From contig OY821744.1 in the NCBI GenBank assembly GCA_963682055.1, positions 21,552,967 through 21,616,966 on the forward strand: a stretch of DNA of 64,000 nucleotides. The letters run 5' to 3'. Numbering within the stretch: position 1 is the first letter of the stretch; every line of letters begins with the position of its first letter. This DNA comes from Primula veris (taxonomy: Eukaryota; Streptophyta; Magnoliopsida; Ericales; Primulaceae). Positions 44,215-56,268 of this stretch are shown here, in pieces. The translations under genes and the position numbers were made by a program. The notes below the pieces were generated by a model. That model saw only the letters and a list, made by a program, of their open reading frames with translations, was not told the DNA's origin and did not search any database.

Positions 44215-45840
44215 GGGGTGATAACCCACTATTGTCATAAATTTATTATAATTTATATGCAAAATATGCACTTGCAAGGTTTTTCATAATATGGGGTAGA
44301 TGGAGCCCTATCAGCTCCTCAGTTAGGCGTTTTTGCTGATAGAGAAACAATAACCATGGAAAAATAAGCAATTGGGTAAAGAAGCTACTGATAAACCTAT
44401 TAATTTGGATTAACGGTTCATCTAAATAGGCGCAATACGAGTCTGGTCCGGACCATTAAGAATAGAATGCAAAATTCTGACATTTGATCCAAAAGCAAGT
44501 TAGTTAGGCCAGCCAACATCAAGTTAGGCACATATTGTTTAATTAATTTTGACGGGTCGTTAGTGTATATTTATATAACCTCCAAATGGAAGAGAAATAA
44601 AATAGTAGAGAAAAGAACTCGAAAACACTATTCTTACACTATTTTTGAAGTATTCATGCTTCATAGATCGAAAAGCAACATAAAGGAAAGGTGAAAATAT
44701 GTCGTTATTATGTGGTGTAACTTGTTTTGTCGAGTTTAGTTTTTGTATTACTAAGTTTAAGACAATTTTTTTCTTTTGTATGGTGTTGATTTTTTTTTAA
44801 TTTGGTATGCAATCTTGTCGAGTACGTATTGTCATTTCATTTGAAATGTGAAATAGATGCTGAAATTGTTACTCGGCTGAAGTGTGAGCCGCCCGTGTAG
44901 CATCTTTCACCGATTCTATGTGTTTTTGCTGTTGGATTTCAATGCTTTCATTTGTTTTGTTGGCTTTTGTTAAACTGAAGTGGTTATATATTTGGAGCTA
45001 TACGTTTCTATTATTCTGATAGCATCTTTTGTGATCAGTTCGTAGTAGAACTTATTGTTTGTGTTTTTGCTTTTTTATTTATTCAGTTACACTTGAATTT
45101 GTTAATTTATTTATAATAGAAAGATGTGGCCTTTATAGTCATGAAAGGGGGTGAGATCCCCCAAGTATACAAGATGTAAGTGAATATCAAGAGTGGTCCA
45201 TTAAATTGGGAGACGGAATCAGATACTCCAGTAGTTTGTTTTTTTCAAATCGAGTAAATAAGATTGATTGAATGGATGATTATTGTAGACATTAAGGTTG
45301 TGTTACCATCATTTTCACTGCTTTGGTATTTGTAACACTTGATCATTGATTTACTTTTATTATATGCATTTATCTAGACTGTAGCTCTAAGAAATGTGAA
45401 ATTAGTGATTACACTTGAGTTCTGATGTTTGTCAAACGTAAAAGGGTTGTCCTTCAAACTATTCATGTTTATATGTGGATAAGTTTTTGGTAACTTAGTT
45501 TTATGCTTACTAGTTAATTTTGTTGAAAACACGGAATTTGCCTTGCTAAATTGATCAACATATGCATTCTTTTGGTAAGTTTTGTGTGGGATCTATATAG
45601 GAAACAATTTTGAAGCATCGATATAATGGATGATGTGTTTTGATATATTTTCACTCCAAAAACTAATTATTAGTGGTTATCAATTATGAATTTTCTTAGT
45701 TTCGAAGATAATCTTTGGTGATAAGAGACGATAAGGTTGCCCCGTGGACATGTTCTGGCACAATTAAGATGTTTTTACCAAAACCGTCTATTTTTTCCTA
45801 CAAAAAGTGCAAAATTCCAATTTAAATCCCGCAACTAGCC
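44215..45840. other. intergenic DNA, no gene seen
   Basis: AT-rich, stop-filled in all frames, with no inverted or tandem repeats strong enough to call. Confidence 0.45.
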
Positions 45841-45844
45841 CTCT

Positions 45845-47447
45845 CTCGAGCCTATATATACGAATGTTTTCATTTAGGGTTTCTCACCTTTCTAATTTTC
45901 CTAACGCCGCCTCAAACTTCTCATCTCCATTTTCACTGGAGGTGATGGTGCCTTAATGTGAGTACTAATTTATTAGAGATTGTTGAAACGTGTATATCAA
46001 ATGTCAACTCGCTTTCTAGTCCTGCAATGGCACCCTTTTCAGATTATTTATTTAATTTTGTTTTGTTTTCCAATTATTATTGGCGGATCGCCAACCTCGT
46101 TGTCTTTTTGTGTTACAATCTGGTTTCTTTATTATTTTGTAGACATTTTAGTTTGTTACATCTACGTGCTGTTAGTTTTAACCATTACTGGAAAAGGAAA
46201 ACTTTATAAAGAAAATCGGAATCTGAAAAGTTTGATAAAGGATTACATCTCCCCTTAAATGCATGTTAAGTGTGTATGCACAATCAGAACTTCAGCTGCC
46301 TTGATAATAATTTTCAACAATCTGCGCAACCAGGTCTGAGAGGGGCAGAAAGACATATAATCGAATAATTAGTTATGGGTTTGATCTGCTATATTTTTTG
46401 GTTTGAATGAAAATACACTGTAAAACATACGTTTCCTTTTCCAAATATGTGGATTTGTCGCTCCCTTTTTGCCAACACCTAGTTTCTCTCTGTTTTTTAT
46501 ACATCATTATTATAAATGGTTTCAGATTGGCATTTGGTTATTGATTTCTTTCCAGTTTTGATGCTTTCGCAAGCTGTGCTGGATCTGATTTAAATTAACA
46601 TTTACCAAGTGCTATGATAATTTTAATTACACATATATGCATTTACATGTGAGACATATCTAAAATGATTGTTGCTATCAAATTGCTCAACATGCTTTTG
46701 TTTGGTTCTTCTATTGCATTGTAGTCCAGATGGCAGATGCCCAATATAACCACAATACAAGTTTCTTTCTATTTCAAACTTGTTTGAGTAACAATTATTC
46801 TAGCATTGTATGGACGCAAATAATCCCCTCTACATTCACTAGACTTGAACCGATTTTGGATCTTTTCTTTAGATACAAAAACATTAATAATATCTTAGAT
46901 TTGCACTTTATGGTACTAGGTAATTACATTTGCTGCATTTGCATCGATACTGTTGGGAATAAATCGTCATTCTTGCTATGTTCATTATTTTCTTTTCTGA
47001 TAAATATGCAGTATATTTCCGCATCTTCAGAAATGACTTATTGGCTTCCTGAGTGTCGGCAAGTCGTGATAAAAAACCCATGGATGGCTCTAAAGGTGAG
47101 GTGATATAAGATTTTACATCACCCTTGCAATATATAATTTTCTTTGAAATAGTTTATTCCGATGCATGAATTCAACATTCTGTGTTTGTCTTAGGTTGCT
47201 TGATAGAGATAGTTTAAACTCTAAACTCTAAAGTACTGAAAAAAGCTGATTTTATGATTTACAAAATGAAGTAACTTTAATTTTGCTTTCTAGAAGAAAA
47301 TGTAATGTTGAGGCATCTGAATAACTGTATATAGTTCTCTAGGTCAAGTTGCAATTTTACCTATGAACTTAAGTAAGAAAATGATACTTGTAAGGTATGC
47401 CATACCTTTTTATCTAACAATCATTAAATGTTACATATGTATATACA

Positions 47448-47527
<80 letters not shown>

Positions 47528-48206
47528 CGATTACTGGTATATATATATATATCAGAATAAGAAATGGATATATTAAAAAACTCTTAAATTCTTATCAAGG
47601 AATGTCGGGTTAAAGCATCTAGAAAAAGGATTTAAGAAAAGGTGAGAAGAAAAATATATTTTTCACATTTAAGATCAGTGGCTGACATTTTTCTGTAGAT
47701 TTGTATTCATCACTTCTATTTTGAAAGTTATATCTGTTGACAATTACTATATTTTTGTTTTATTCTGATGAAAACCCCATAAATTTGAGGTCTGCTATCT
47801 GCTATCCATGCAGAAAAATCATCTATGTTTTGTTCAACTATAATTACTCAGCACTTTTTTGGCGTTACATTTAGGGCTTACATAATGCAACTAAATAAAA
47901 TTAGAGCGAACTTTACGACTCCTTGAATTTGTCAGTAGAGAAGAAAAAGATCTGTATCCCGCCATAGTTCCGACTGTCTTTTTCCTCTCTAAACCTATAT
48001 TTGTTTCTTTCTGAAAAAGTTTAGAACCTTTAATTAATGTGTAACTTCTACTGGTTATGTTTCTCAAAGACCAATCGATTTGAAGGCTGATTTGTTATCT
48101 GAATTCATGTTCTCCAGTTGTTCCAGAATATTTTGAGGAAGGGGGATTACAAGTCGGTCATTATTCATCGCATTTCGTTACAAGTTCGCCAAGCAGCCCA
48201 CTGGTC
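45845..48206 (+). pseudogene. unidentified spliced gene fragment
   Basis: A TATA-like 'cctatatatacg' (45850) precedes a leader ('tagggtttctcacc', 'aacgccgcctc') with donor gtgagt at about 45957. An acceptor '...gtagtccag' at 46729 is followed by ATGGCAGATGCC. Two later exon-like segments fit splice rules: about 47011-47094 (SSEMTYWLPECRQVVIKNPW, donor gtgagg) and about 48129-48206 (NILRKGDYKSVIIHRISLQV, donor gtaaga). I do not recognise the protein. No later exons were found, so it is either a truncated gene or one I cannot follow. The ORFs at 45958-46258 lie in its first intron. Confidence 0.3.
47445..47527 (+). repeat. (CA)n-(TA)n microsatellite
   Basis: About 30 CA repeats run into TA repeats; another short TA tract follows at about 47538-47551. 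ORFs across it (His-Thr repeats) are artefacts. Confidence 0.97.
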
Positions 48207-48419
48207 TGGGTAAGATGAAATAAAATTCCGACCTATTTATGAATAATTTTTTTCTACTGATCACAGAAAAACTTTTAAATAAACATTTATTCTAAAAAGG
48301 GATGTAGTAAAATTGCACTGCATATAGTTGTTTCTCCACTCAGGTTAGAATTTTAAAAATAAAACAGTATTTGGGAAATTATTGAAAGATCTGTAGAATT
48401 TAGAAAATAATTTGTTTAT

Positions 48420-49489
48420 TTACACCTCTCCCTTTAGAGTTAGTTTGAGAGATTAGCCGAGTCCGAATCCTCTACCCCATATTTTCTATCCCTTCCGTGA
48501 CCCCTTAGCTATATTTGCACAAATGTCGAATTTTTACAATTTGTTTCGTATGTTTATAAATTTTAACAACATATTCTAAACAAATTCCATAATATCGATT
48601 TAAATGTTTTTTTTTTGGATTTAATAATTTATGTTACTCTAGATTTTATTTTTATTACAAATTAAAAAAAGATATGACTTTTCCTTAAGAAAAAATTGTT
48701 GTAATGTATAAATACATGTCTAGTCATAATTGTAGTAAAATTTTCAACCGAAACTGTAGTATTTTTTCCAATTTTTCCAAAAACTATTTTGGGTTAAAAA
48801 GCCAAGGGGGGTAGAAGGAGGTAAAAGAGAGGGGTAAAGGATCCAGACTCAGATTAGCCATATTGAAGTGGCCTCTTTCTCTTTTATTTATGTTTTTAAC
48901 CCCTATTGCATTACCATCAGTTTATTTTCCACTGATATCAGTCTACTAGGTTTTATTTCGTTATAGTTTGGTCACGTGTCGGTCTCTCCTCCCAAGGCAA
49001 ATAGAGCTTTATAAGGACGAGAAACCAATCTTCAGTTGGTGTAGGTCTATCAAAATTATTTTACTTTACACCAACTTATAAAGCCATCTCTACTCAGTGA
49101 TGTGTTTGGGTTGTGAAATATTCTTAACCACACTCATTTGCTAATTCAAGTTCGGTGAAATTATTATAGAATAGAAATGAAGCCTCATTCAGGCCGAGAA
49201 TCATAATTCTTGGGGGTTATCACTTCTTCTCGTTTAGAACCTAATCCTGTAAGAATTTAAAACATCCAATTTTTTTTTAGGATAACTCATGGCTCTCATT
49301 TTTGGCGACTGCAGTCAATAGTATAGGTACACTGCATTTTCCTGTTCAAACTTGCAGTTTTCCAGTGGCAAAAGACCAACTATTCTTTGGGTAACCCTTT
49401 GGCTCTCATTTTGTTTCCTTACACCTTCTCTCCTATAGAGTTGGTTTGATAGATTAGCCATTTTGAATTGGCCTCTCTCTCTTTTATTT
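48420..49489. repeat. partially repeated block downstream of the PDS5 relic
   Basis: 'gattagcca(t/-)attttgaa(t/g)tggcctctctctcttttattt' type sequence occurs at about 48850-48895 and 49455-49490, and a shorter relative ('agagttagtttgagagattagcc') at about 48435. A 'tggctctcatttt' phrase is also duplicated (about 49291 and 49400). This points to local duplication. No gene was seen otherwise. Confidence 0.45.
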
Positions 49490-50925
49490 GGGTAACCCTT
49501 ATTCCATTACCACCAACCAGGTCTTCACCATACTTCTTAACATCAGTTGTTTTATCTTAGACAGTGTCCGCTTTCTATTGGAACTCTTCTTGGGTGTTTC
49601 CTCTAATGTAGTATAACCTTTAACTTCTTTTGAAGGTTTGAGTGGGAAAACCACGTCCTTGTCAGATACATGCTTTTTTCCGTCCATCTTCTTCTTCAAC
49701 GAGGTTCCACCCCTCGTCTGATCATTTCTTGCATCTGTCTTCTTACCAGATTTCTTCACTACTTTTGTATCGGAATCACTTCCAGATGCTCCCATTTCAA
49801 CCACCCCGGATGTCTTAATTGGAACTTAAGCTTTTCTTGCGGGAGGAGGAGAATCACTAGCAGCAGTTTTTTGCCTTCTTAGTAGCTATAACATCCTCAC
49901 CTTTTTTTATTGGTCTATTTTTCTTCTTTGATCGCCTATCCTTACAAGAAAGACCCTCATCAAGGGCATTGCCTCTTGGAGATGAGGAAATCAAAATCTC
50001 CGGCTCACTTTTAGGTTATTTTGGTGAGGAGGATAACTGGCTGGCCTCTTTTTCATTGTCTTTATGCACAGCCACCTTATCCACATTGTTTATAACCTCC
50101 TCATCTGTTGTGTGTTTAGCTTTGTCATTAGTATCCTATCAGCGTCAGAAGACACTAAAGGTAGTGTGCACTTCATCAAATTTTGACTCCTTTTCTTTCA
50201 TATTTGTGCAGATCCAAATTCCACCTTCCCAGAGTCTAAATCAGAAGCAGGTTCATCAGCTCTCCCTCCTCCCAGATTAGCAGGCACGGTTTGACCTTTG
50301 CTGAACACTTTTCAATTACGCTCTCTGCTGGTTTTCGGGCAATTGGCTGAATCTCCTGACTGTTCTTTTTCAGACTGGCAAGTAGAGGAGAAATTAAGTC
50401 GAGCCCGATCTCTTCGCTTTCCTCAAGTACAAGAGTCATAACAGTCTCCATATTGGAAAAACACATTTTCTACATGATGATCCCTAACTGCTTTGAGAAA
50501 ATGTTGGAACATCTCAATAATCATACCATCACACTCTAGATCCAACATGACAACACATGACCTCACCTTTGCTACTGTTTCTAGAAATGCGATCCTCTGA
50601 CTATATGAACGGCTAGAATTGTCAGATAGGTTCTCAAATGAGGATACAATCAACTGGAAGACTTCATCTGATTATTCTCATAAGCAGCTTCCCGGGCGGT
50701 GATCCTGGTTATCTCACTGATGCAAGAAGCAACTGCAACTCTCACATCCTCATTTTCATTTCACAAAAAGTTGTTGTTCGACAACTGCTTTAATAGTTGG
50801 CGAAAGTGCATCTAACATTGACTTGGATGGTGACTGCTCAACCTTTCCAAGAAGATTCTCAACTCGGTGAAGGTGGTGAAGGAGGAGAGTGGGTGAAGAA
50901 AAAGGAGATTGAACAAGAAGAACAT
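49490..50925 (-). pseudogene. PDS5-like cohesin cofactor pseudogene (exons fused)
   Basis: PDS5 proteins regulate cohesin on chromosomes. On the minus strand: LLGKVEQSPSKSMLDALSPT, VRVAVASCISEITRITAREA, FENLSDNSSRSYSQRIAFLE, TVAKVRSCVVMLDLECDGM, IIEMFQHFLKAVRDHH, METVMTLVLEESEEI and LLASLKKNSQEIQPIARK, close to plant PDS5C/D. A Lys/Ser-rich linker follows (KKSGKKTDARNDQ, SSNRKRTLSKIKQ), then KKYGEDLVGG, where the Tudor domain would begin. It stops there. Frameshifts occur near 50755, 50680 and 50475, and several stops lie in the linker. Segments that span several exons in plant genes are contiguous, which suggests a retrocopy. No clear poly-A tail is left. Confidence 0.82.
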
Positions 50926-52507
50926 TCCCAGCAACCGTAATTTAAAGCAACCCTAATTTTTCATTTTGGAGAATGGTTTTGTTCATACTTTGCATGATTG
51001 GTGATCAGATTTAGAAACCTCAAATTTGTAATTTTGTATCTTGGTTTTTGTTCAATGTTTGAAACTTTCGCTTCATTTGATTTTATTTTATTTTAAGCAA
51101 TGGCGCAAGGTTATGCTATTGAGCTTTATTTTTACCACGTACTCGAGAACTAGGTTCTCAAGGCTTGGAATGTCTTAGCACGTCCCTAATCTAAACCGAA
51201 CACATAACGCTCTTCTTTACCCTGTTTATTGATCCATCAAATCTCGAAAAAAAATAGTTAATTTAAAGCAAGAGGCTTTACCCCTTGCCTTTCTCCTCAA
51301 TCGGTACCCTCCCAAATGAGAAAATTGTGCTGTTTCTTTCTCCTACGCCTTTGATCCCTCTCCTTCAGTTCCATTTGCAGTTTAAAGTAGAAATATAAAA
51401 GTCTCAGTTTTTTAATCTGTAGCCCAACGAATATAACAAATACAAATAGGCTAAAAAGACCGACTCATATAGATGATTTCAGACGTATTAGTCTTGTATG
51501 ACTGACTGTATATCTTGTTTCTATCATCTTCTTGTTTTGAAAAAAACTTATAAACAAACGAAATAAGTTGTTTTTTGAACAATGGATATGAAATAAAACG
51601 TTGGTCTAAATGATGCCATGTCATTGTATTTCACCTGTCACAGATGACCTATGACTCGAATTGGGGACTGCTTATTTATATTATTGTAAAATCCAGAAGT
51701 GATGCAATGGAAAAAGATTAAATTAGTAACTGGAAAAGATATCAATCTTCCTCAAACTTCTCGTAGTAGTTAGTTATTTTCTTATCCCGATAAGAAAATA
51801 TGATGGGATTAGTAATCCCGGGACTCATAACATCACCCTCCCTCCCTAGTTATTATAAATATCTCATTTCTCCATCATTTGAAATCCGGAGTTACTAATA
51901 GTCTTGTTTCCATTTTACGTACCAAACGCAAGACTTATGGGTCCGTGGTATTTCTAATCTCATTACACTTGAATCCCACCCTAAATAAACAAGGCCTATG
52001 GATCCATGTATAGGTTTAGTGTAATAAAATCAGATTTTTTTCAAACTTATATAATTATAAGTTATCACAAAACTTGTTATTTTACACGTGACATATCAGC
52101 ATCCTTACTGTTACAGGCTTACTTTCGTCAACTGAACCTATTATCAAAGATGCGAAGCTTAGCTCTCGTGCTCGTCTCTCCCACCCTCACCCTTACACAT
52201 GCAAAGTAGTTTCGTCTAATATTCACATTCACAAGCTTACTTTACGTCTGACCCACACTCATCCTACTTAAATACAAGTTTAGAATCTTTTCTCTGTATA
52301 ACACATGCGCGCGTGCAAACCACTCAAATTGTTTTCTATTTTCTACACTTATTTTGGCAAGTCTCATGAGCTTATTTGGCAATTATTCTTTATAAAATCT
52401 ACTAACGTATATGTTTGTAAATGTTTTAACCTTATTTAATTTGGTCTACTCACGTATTATTTGTTTTTAGTTGCTAACCGAACTATTAACATGGCAAACA
52501 GCATAAC
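50926..52507. other. intergenic DNA, no gene seen
   Basis: No supported frame. An inverted 'cttatcccgataag' pair occurs at 51782-51795, and 'agtaatcccgggac' follows. This may be a MITE fragment, but ends were not found. Confidence 0.4.
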
Positions 52508-53477
52508 TGGGAGCCGCTATGGCTACAAGCATTTTTAGGAACAACATTTTTCGGATTTTGCTCTTCCCATGAAGTTGCTCCTAAAAATGAGCTAAAGAGG
52601 TATTGTATTGACTGTCAGTCACCAGCTTGCCTCATCTGTATCGATTGAAATTCTCATACAGGGCACAACGTACTGAAAGTTCATAGATACTCTCGTGTGG
52701 ATGCTGTTCTCAAAACTGAAATGAAACAACACATGGATTGCTCCAAAATACAGGTAACCTTTTCCAACTTGAACTCTTCATTAATACCCCTAAACTATAT
52801 CCAATATACACCGATTGACTTTACCATTGGCTGCTCCAAGGTATCGATCCAGTAAAATGATTGGCTCTTAAAAACATGCATAAAATTGATGGATTTGACA
52901 AATTAATAAAGTGTGATTTTAAGGTGCTTTGCTGAGTGAAGATGTATTTACTTCTTTTTTTACTATTTGCGATGAAAAAAAAAATTAACAATTAGTCAGC
53001 AAATCAAATACAATTTGGGAAGCACGGATGTAATTGCATTTCTATATAGGCACGTAAAGGGTAATATGATTTTTTTTAATGCCAAAAATCAATTACGATA
53101 CCATAGCTTTATCACTATGAAATTTAGTAAAAACACACGGTTAACTATGTTTAGTTGCTCTTTACTTCTAGGACTATACATGTAACAAGGAGCCTTTTTA
53201 TGTTCTAAACCCAATTCCTCACCGAGGCTTACAAAAGGTGAAAAACGTGGATGTGATACATATTCGAGAAGACTAATGGACCTATCAATTATCGTTATTG
53301 CTCACTCGCTTGCAAGGTACGAATGAGTTAACCCTGCGAATTCTACGGAGGTTTTCTTTTATCAAATATCTTACTGAATACACATTTTATTGCAATCATA
53401 CTTTACAGCTGAAATCACTTTCAAGTAAAGCCAAGCGGTTTAGGAAAGGGATACCTCAGAGTGCTTATTTTACTTAA
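52508..53477 (+). pseudogene. PLATZ zinc-binding protein gene relic
   Basis: PLATZ proteins are plant zinc-dependent AT-rich DNA binders. Exon 1 (52508-52753): WEPLWLQAFLGTTFFGFCSS, YCIDCQSPACLICID, then a TGA where a residue of the zinc site should be, NSHTGHNVLKVHRYSRVDAV, HMDCSKIQ. Exon 2 (53172-53316): YTCNKEPFYVLNPIPHRGLQ, then, after one frameshift, GCDTYSRRLMDLS and, after another, NYRYCSLACK. Exon 3 (53409-53477): LKSLSSKAKRFRKGIPQ, stop. Splice sites are kept, so it decayed as a DNA copy rather than a retrocopy. The starting ATG is not evident. Confidence 0.78.
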
Positions 53478-54033
53478 AAAAACGAAGAACAAGAGAGAGA
53501 GAGAGCTTCTTTTACAACTTGGCCAGAACTTATCTGGAAAATAAGTTCAAGCGGGTTGCTGAACAGAAAATGCACTCCCCTTTGGTATTTTCATATTAAA
53601 TGTGTTTTCTCTAAAACTTAAGTGTTCAATAGAATTTATTACATGTTATCTGGAGAACAAAAAGGGTCAGGGTTTTGTTTATTATCAGCTTCAAGTACAA
53701 TTTACTGATCTTTCTTCATTGTGTCTTTGTCATGGAAATTTTCTTTCCCCAAATGCCAATTATGACATTGAGTATTATAGAAAATGCTGTTATAATTTTA
53801 TGTTGTTTTGATATTTGACCTAAACTGGTTTATATTGGCTTTTCTCCCATGTTACAAACATAATAAATTCTTTCCGTGGGAATAGTATGGGACTTAATAT
53901 GGTAACAGATCAAGGTAACCAAACAATGATGTCGGGTTTACCTCCACTCTTTAAATAACCACTTTTTCGAGTTTTCGCCAGAAGCAAGGGGTTTTTTTTA
54001 AGAGTTTGAAGTACATTGCCCTACATTTCTTTC
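53478..54033. other. flank of the PLATZ relic, no gene seen
   Basis: AT-rich. The frame at 53602-53811 shows no recognisable motif and I do not regard it as a gene. Confidence 0.4.
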
Positions 54034-54500
54034 ATATTATATTAGTCTGTCCAAAAAATTATATTAGTCTGTCAAAAAATATTGTATTAGTCTGTCGATT
54101 AGATTGCATATTAGTCTGTTAAAAAAAATGTATTAGTCTGTCCCAAAAAATTGTATTAGTTTGTCAAAAAAAATTGTGTTAGTCTGTAAAAAAAAAAATT
54201 ACAATAATTTGTCTATTAGACTATTGTTGTGAGTTTTATTAGCTCAGTATAGATATGTATATAGTAGATATAGAGAGAATATAGAGAGAGACAACAAGAC
54301 GGTTCTTTATTCATTACTGAGTGATAGAGAGATATATCAAGAAACCCCTGACCCTCTGTATATAATAGAGGATATGGTTACATATGCTAGAAAAGACCAA
54401 GATAGGCTCAATAGAGTAATAACCAATATGACCAATAATATACTACAATAACTTTCTATTAGTCTGTCAAAAAGAAGTTTATTACTCTGTCAAAAAAAAT
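54034..54500 (+). repeat. ~22-bp 'attagtctgtcaaaaaa' tandem array, interrupted
   Basis: About eight copies of 'tgtattagtctgtcaaaaaa' run from 54034 to about 54220 and at least two more from about 54456 to 54500. The gap holds a unique ~225-bp segment (see next entry). The array therefore existed before that segment was inserted. Confidence 0.88.
54225..54450 (-). mobile_element. possible short solo LTR inside the tandem array
   Basis: The inserted segment begins 'tgttgtgagttttattagc' and ends near 'atactacaataac'. On the minus strand it has a TATA-like 'tatatacag', an AATAAAG and a CT-rich run, the layout of a small copia LTR. No clean 5-bp target duplication could be assigned, so this is tentative. 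Confidence 0.35.
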
Positions 54501-54621
54501 TTAATTTAATTTTTTTGTTTTTGTTTTTATTTTTTGTTTTTGTTTTTAATTTAAATTTTTTTATTTTTTTAAATATAATGGATTTTTTATAAAATTTATA
54601 GGTTTTTTTTTTTGTCAATGT

Positions 54622-54708
54622 GGGTCAACAGTGGTCAACGTCGGAGACCAACAGTCAGCGCCGAAGACCAACAGTTAACGTCGGAGAGCGGTCAACAATC
54701 TTGGTCAA
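54622..54708 (+). repeat. ~20-24-bp 'gtcaacgtcggagaccaaca' tandem repeats
   Basis: Four units (gtcaac(g)tcggagaccaaca, gtcagcgccgaagaccaaca, gttaacgtcggagagcggtc and relatives) of higher GC than the surroundings. They are preceded by 'gtcaatgtgggtcaacagtg'. The frame across it is not regarded as coding. Confidence 0.75.
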
Positions 54709-55432
54709 ACTTTGTTGCGTTAAAGACGTTGGGCCTATGTATTTTGCAAGTGGTCCTAATTTCAATAATTATCTTGAAAGTGTTACTATTTATTAAATAA
54801 GAATAGTAAAAGTGTACCGACCCACAATTAGCCCATATCGTTGGGCTAATCACTTGAAATTAAATATATCTAAAAAAAAATGGTTTTGTAAATAGTATGA
54901 TATTATATAAGAATATGGAAAAATACTATTTAGTATTTATTGTAGCTAAATTTAGAATGTAAATCTACTCTATAATTAGTTAAGGACACCTAAATGTTAA
55001 AACTTGCATATCAAATACAGATTAAGCATAATCTACAAATGGTTTTAATCTTATTTCTTGTTAACCAACATTTATTGTATGTCAATATATCATTATATTA
55101 ACTTTCAAATAACAAATATAGATAGACGTCAACCCATAAAACACACACCAAAAGGACCTCAAAACTAAAAGAAATAAAGTAGAATTGCGCAATTGATGAA
55201 GTGGATGATCATATACGCGCTATTGGAAAGAATTTTGGATTTTATTCTTTCGATATAACATGTGTGCCGTTGTTTTTATTTCTTTGTCTCATCCTTTATT
55301 TGTATTTTCTCTTATTATGCATCTGTTCTATCATCCATCCAATAATGTTTGATATTTCTATGACAACTTCGCACTCCAAAGAAGTGATATTGCACTCCTC
55401 TTGTGCCGATTTACAAACTACTCAAATGATTA
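54709..55432. other. AT-rich DNA, no gene seen
   Basis: The frame 55201-55440 is hydrophobic but matches no known family, and its end overlaps the start of a copia gag relic. Confidence 0.4.
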
Positions 55433-55715
55433 GACATTAAATGGGAAAGATTATTTGAAATGGTCCCAATTTATCAAGACCTGTTTGAAGGGGAAAATAA
55501 AGCTTAATAATCCAGTAGAAATAAGTTGTAAGTTAGGTAATCCAGAACATGATACAATATGATGCATGGGATGAAGAAATGGTCATGGTTATGGAACTTC
55601 TTCTAGAAATCTTGACATCCTGAAATCAGTGATACATGCATGTTATTGTCATTGGCGAAAGAAATTTGGGATGTTTTTGACAAACATGTCAAATGGTGTT
55701 TGTCCAAATTAATGA
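55433..55715 (+). pseudogene. Ty1-copia gag remnant
   Basis: Split over frames, the segment reads GKDYLKWSQFIKTCLKGKIK, then AWDEEMVMVME and PEISDTCMLLSLAKEIWDVF. This is the usual order of a plant copia Gag (substrate-binding region to the IWD motif). Frameshifts and stops separate the pieces. No LTR was found next to it. Confidence 0.7.
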
Positions 55716-56268
55716 TTTTAGTTAACTTCTGACATTAATGGTGTTTGTCCATCCGATGAAAAGTCTCTTATGAACTACATTTATTGTATAAGTTGTTTGA
55801 TTTCTTGTTAATACTTAAAATGACATTGCTAACTAAGTTAATACTTAAATATAACATTATCTTTTCTGTAGCTGGCGGCGTCTCTAGGCACTCTCTCTCT
55901 AGATCCTAAAGCCAAAAATGGCTGATTGGCTCAATTATGAGCGTGAGATGGAAATACTTGTGTATGCATTTATACACATTTTTAAGTACATCAACTATGG
56001 ACAATGACATGTTTAAGTTCTATAATAATGTTTTGTTTTTTATTTGTGCATGAGCTTTATTATGTGATATTCTTTTATTTGTTTGGCTACAATTTCACAA
56101 TTGTGAATTAAGTTTGGTTGCACAAATTTCTGCACGTAAGGTGTTCGGTGAAATGATTATTACAGTTGATGGTAATTGTTTGGTTTCGAAACGCAATTGG
56201 AATTATATCTTTAGGAATACTAATTAAATGATGGACATGCATACTCATTTTATGCAATTTTTTTATGC
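55716..56268. other. AT-rich DNA, no gene seen
   Basis: A 'gtttgtccatccgatgaaaa' phrase and a fragment 'ctctctaggcactctctctc' (about 55883) are present. Nothing was recognised. Confidence 0.4.

Noticed and set aside
45958..46258. Hydrophobic frames as a possible membrane protein
   Set aside because: T-rich intron-like sequence between a donor and an acceptor; no conserved motif.
47363..47613. Frames of His-Thr repeats
   Set aside because: They arise from the CA/TA microsatellite.
54034..54500. CRISPR-like regular repeats
   Set aside because: Units are adjacent and degenerate with no unique equal-length spacers, and the genome is a plant's.
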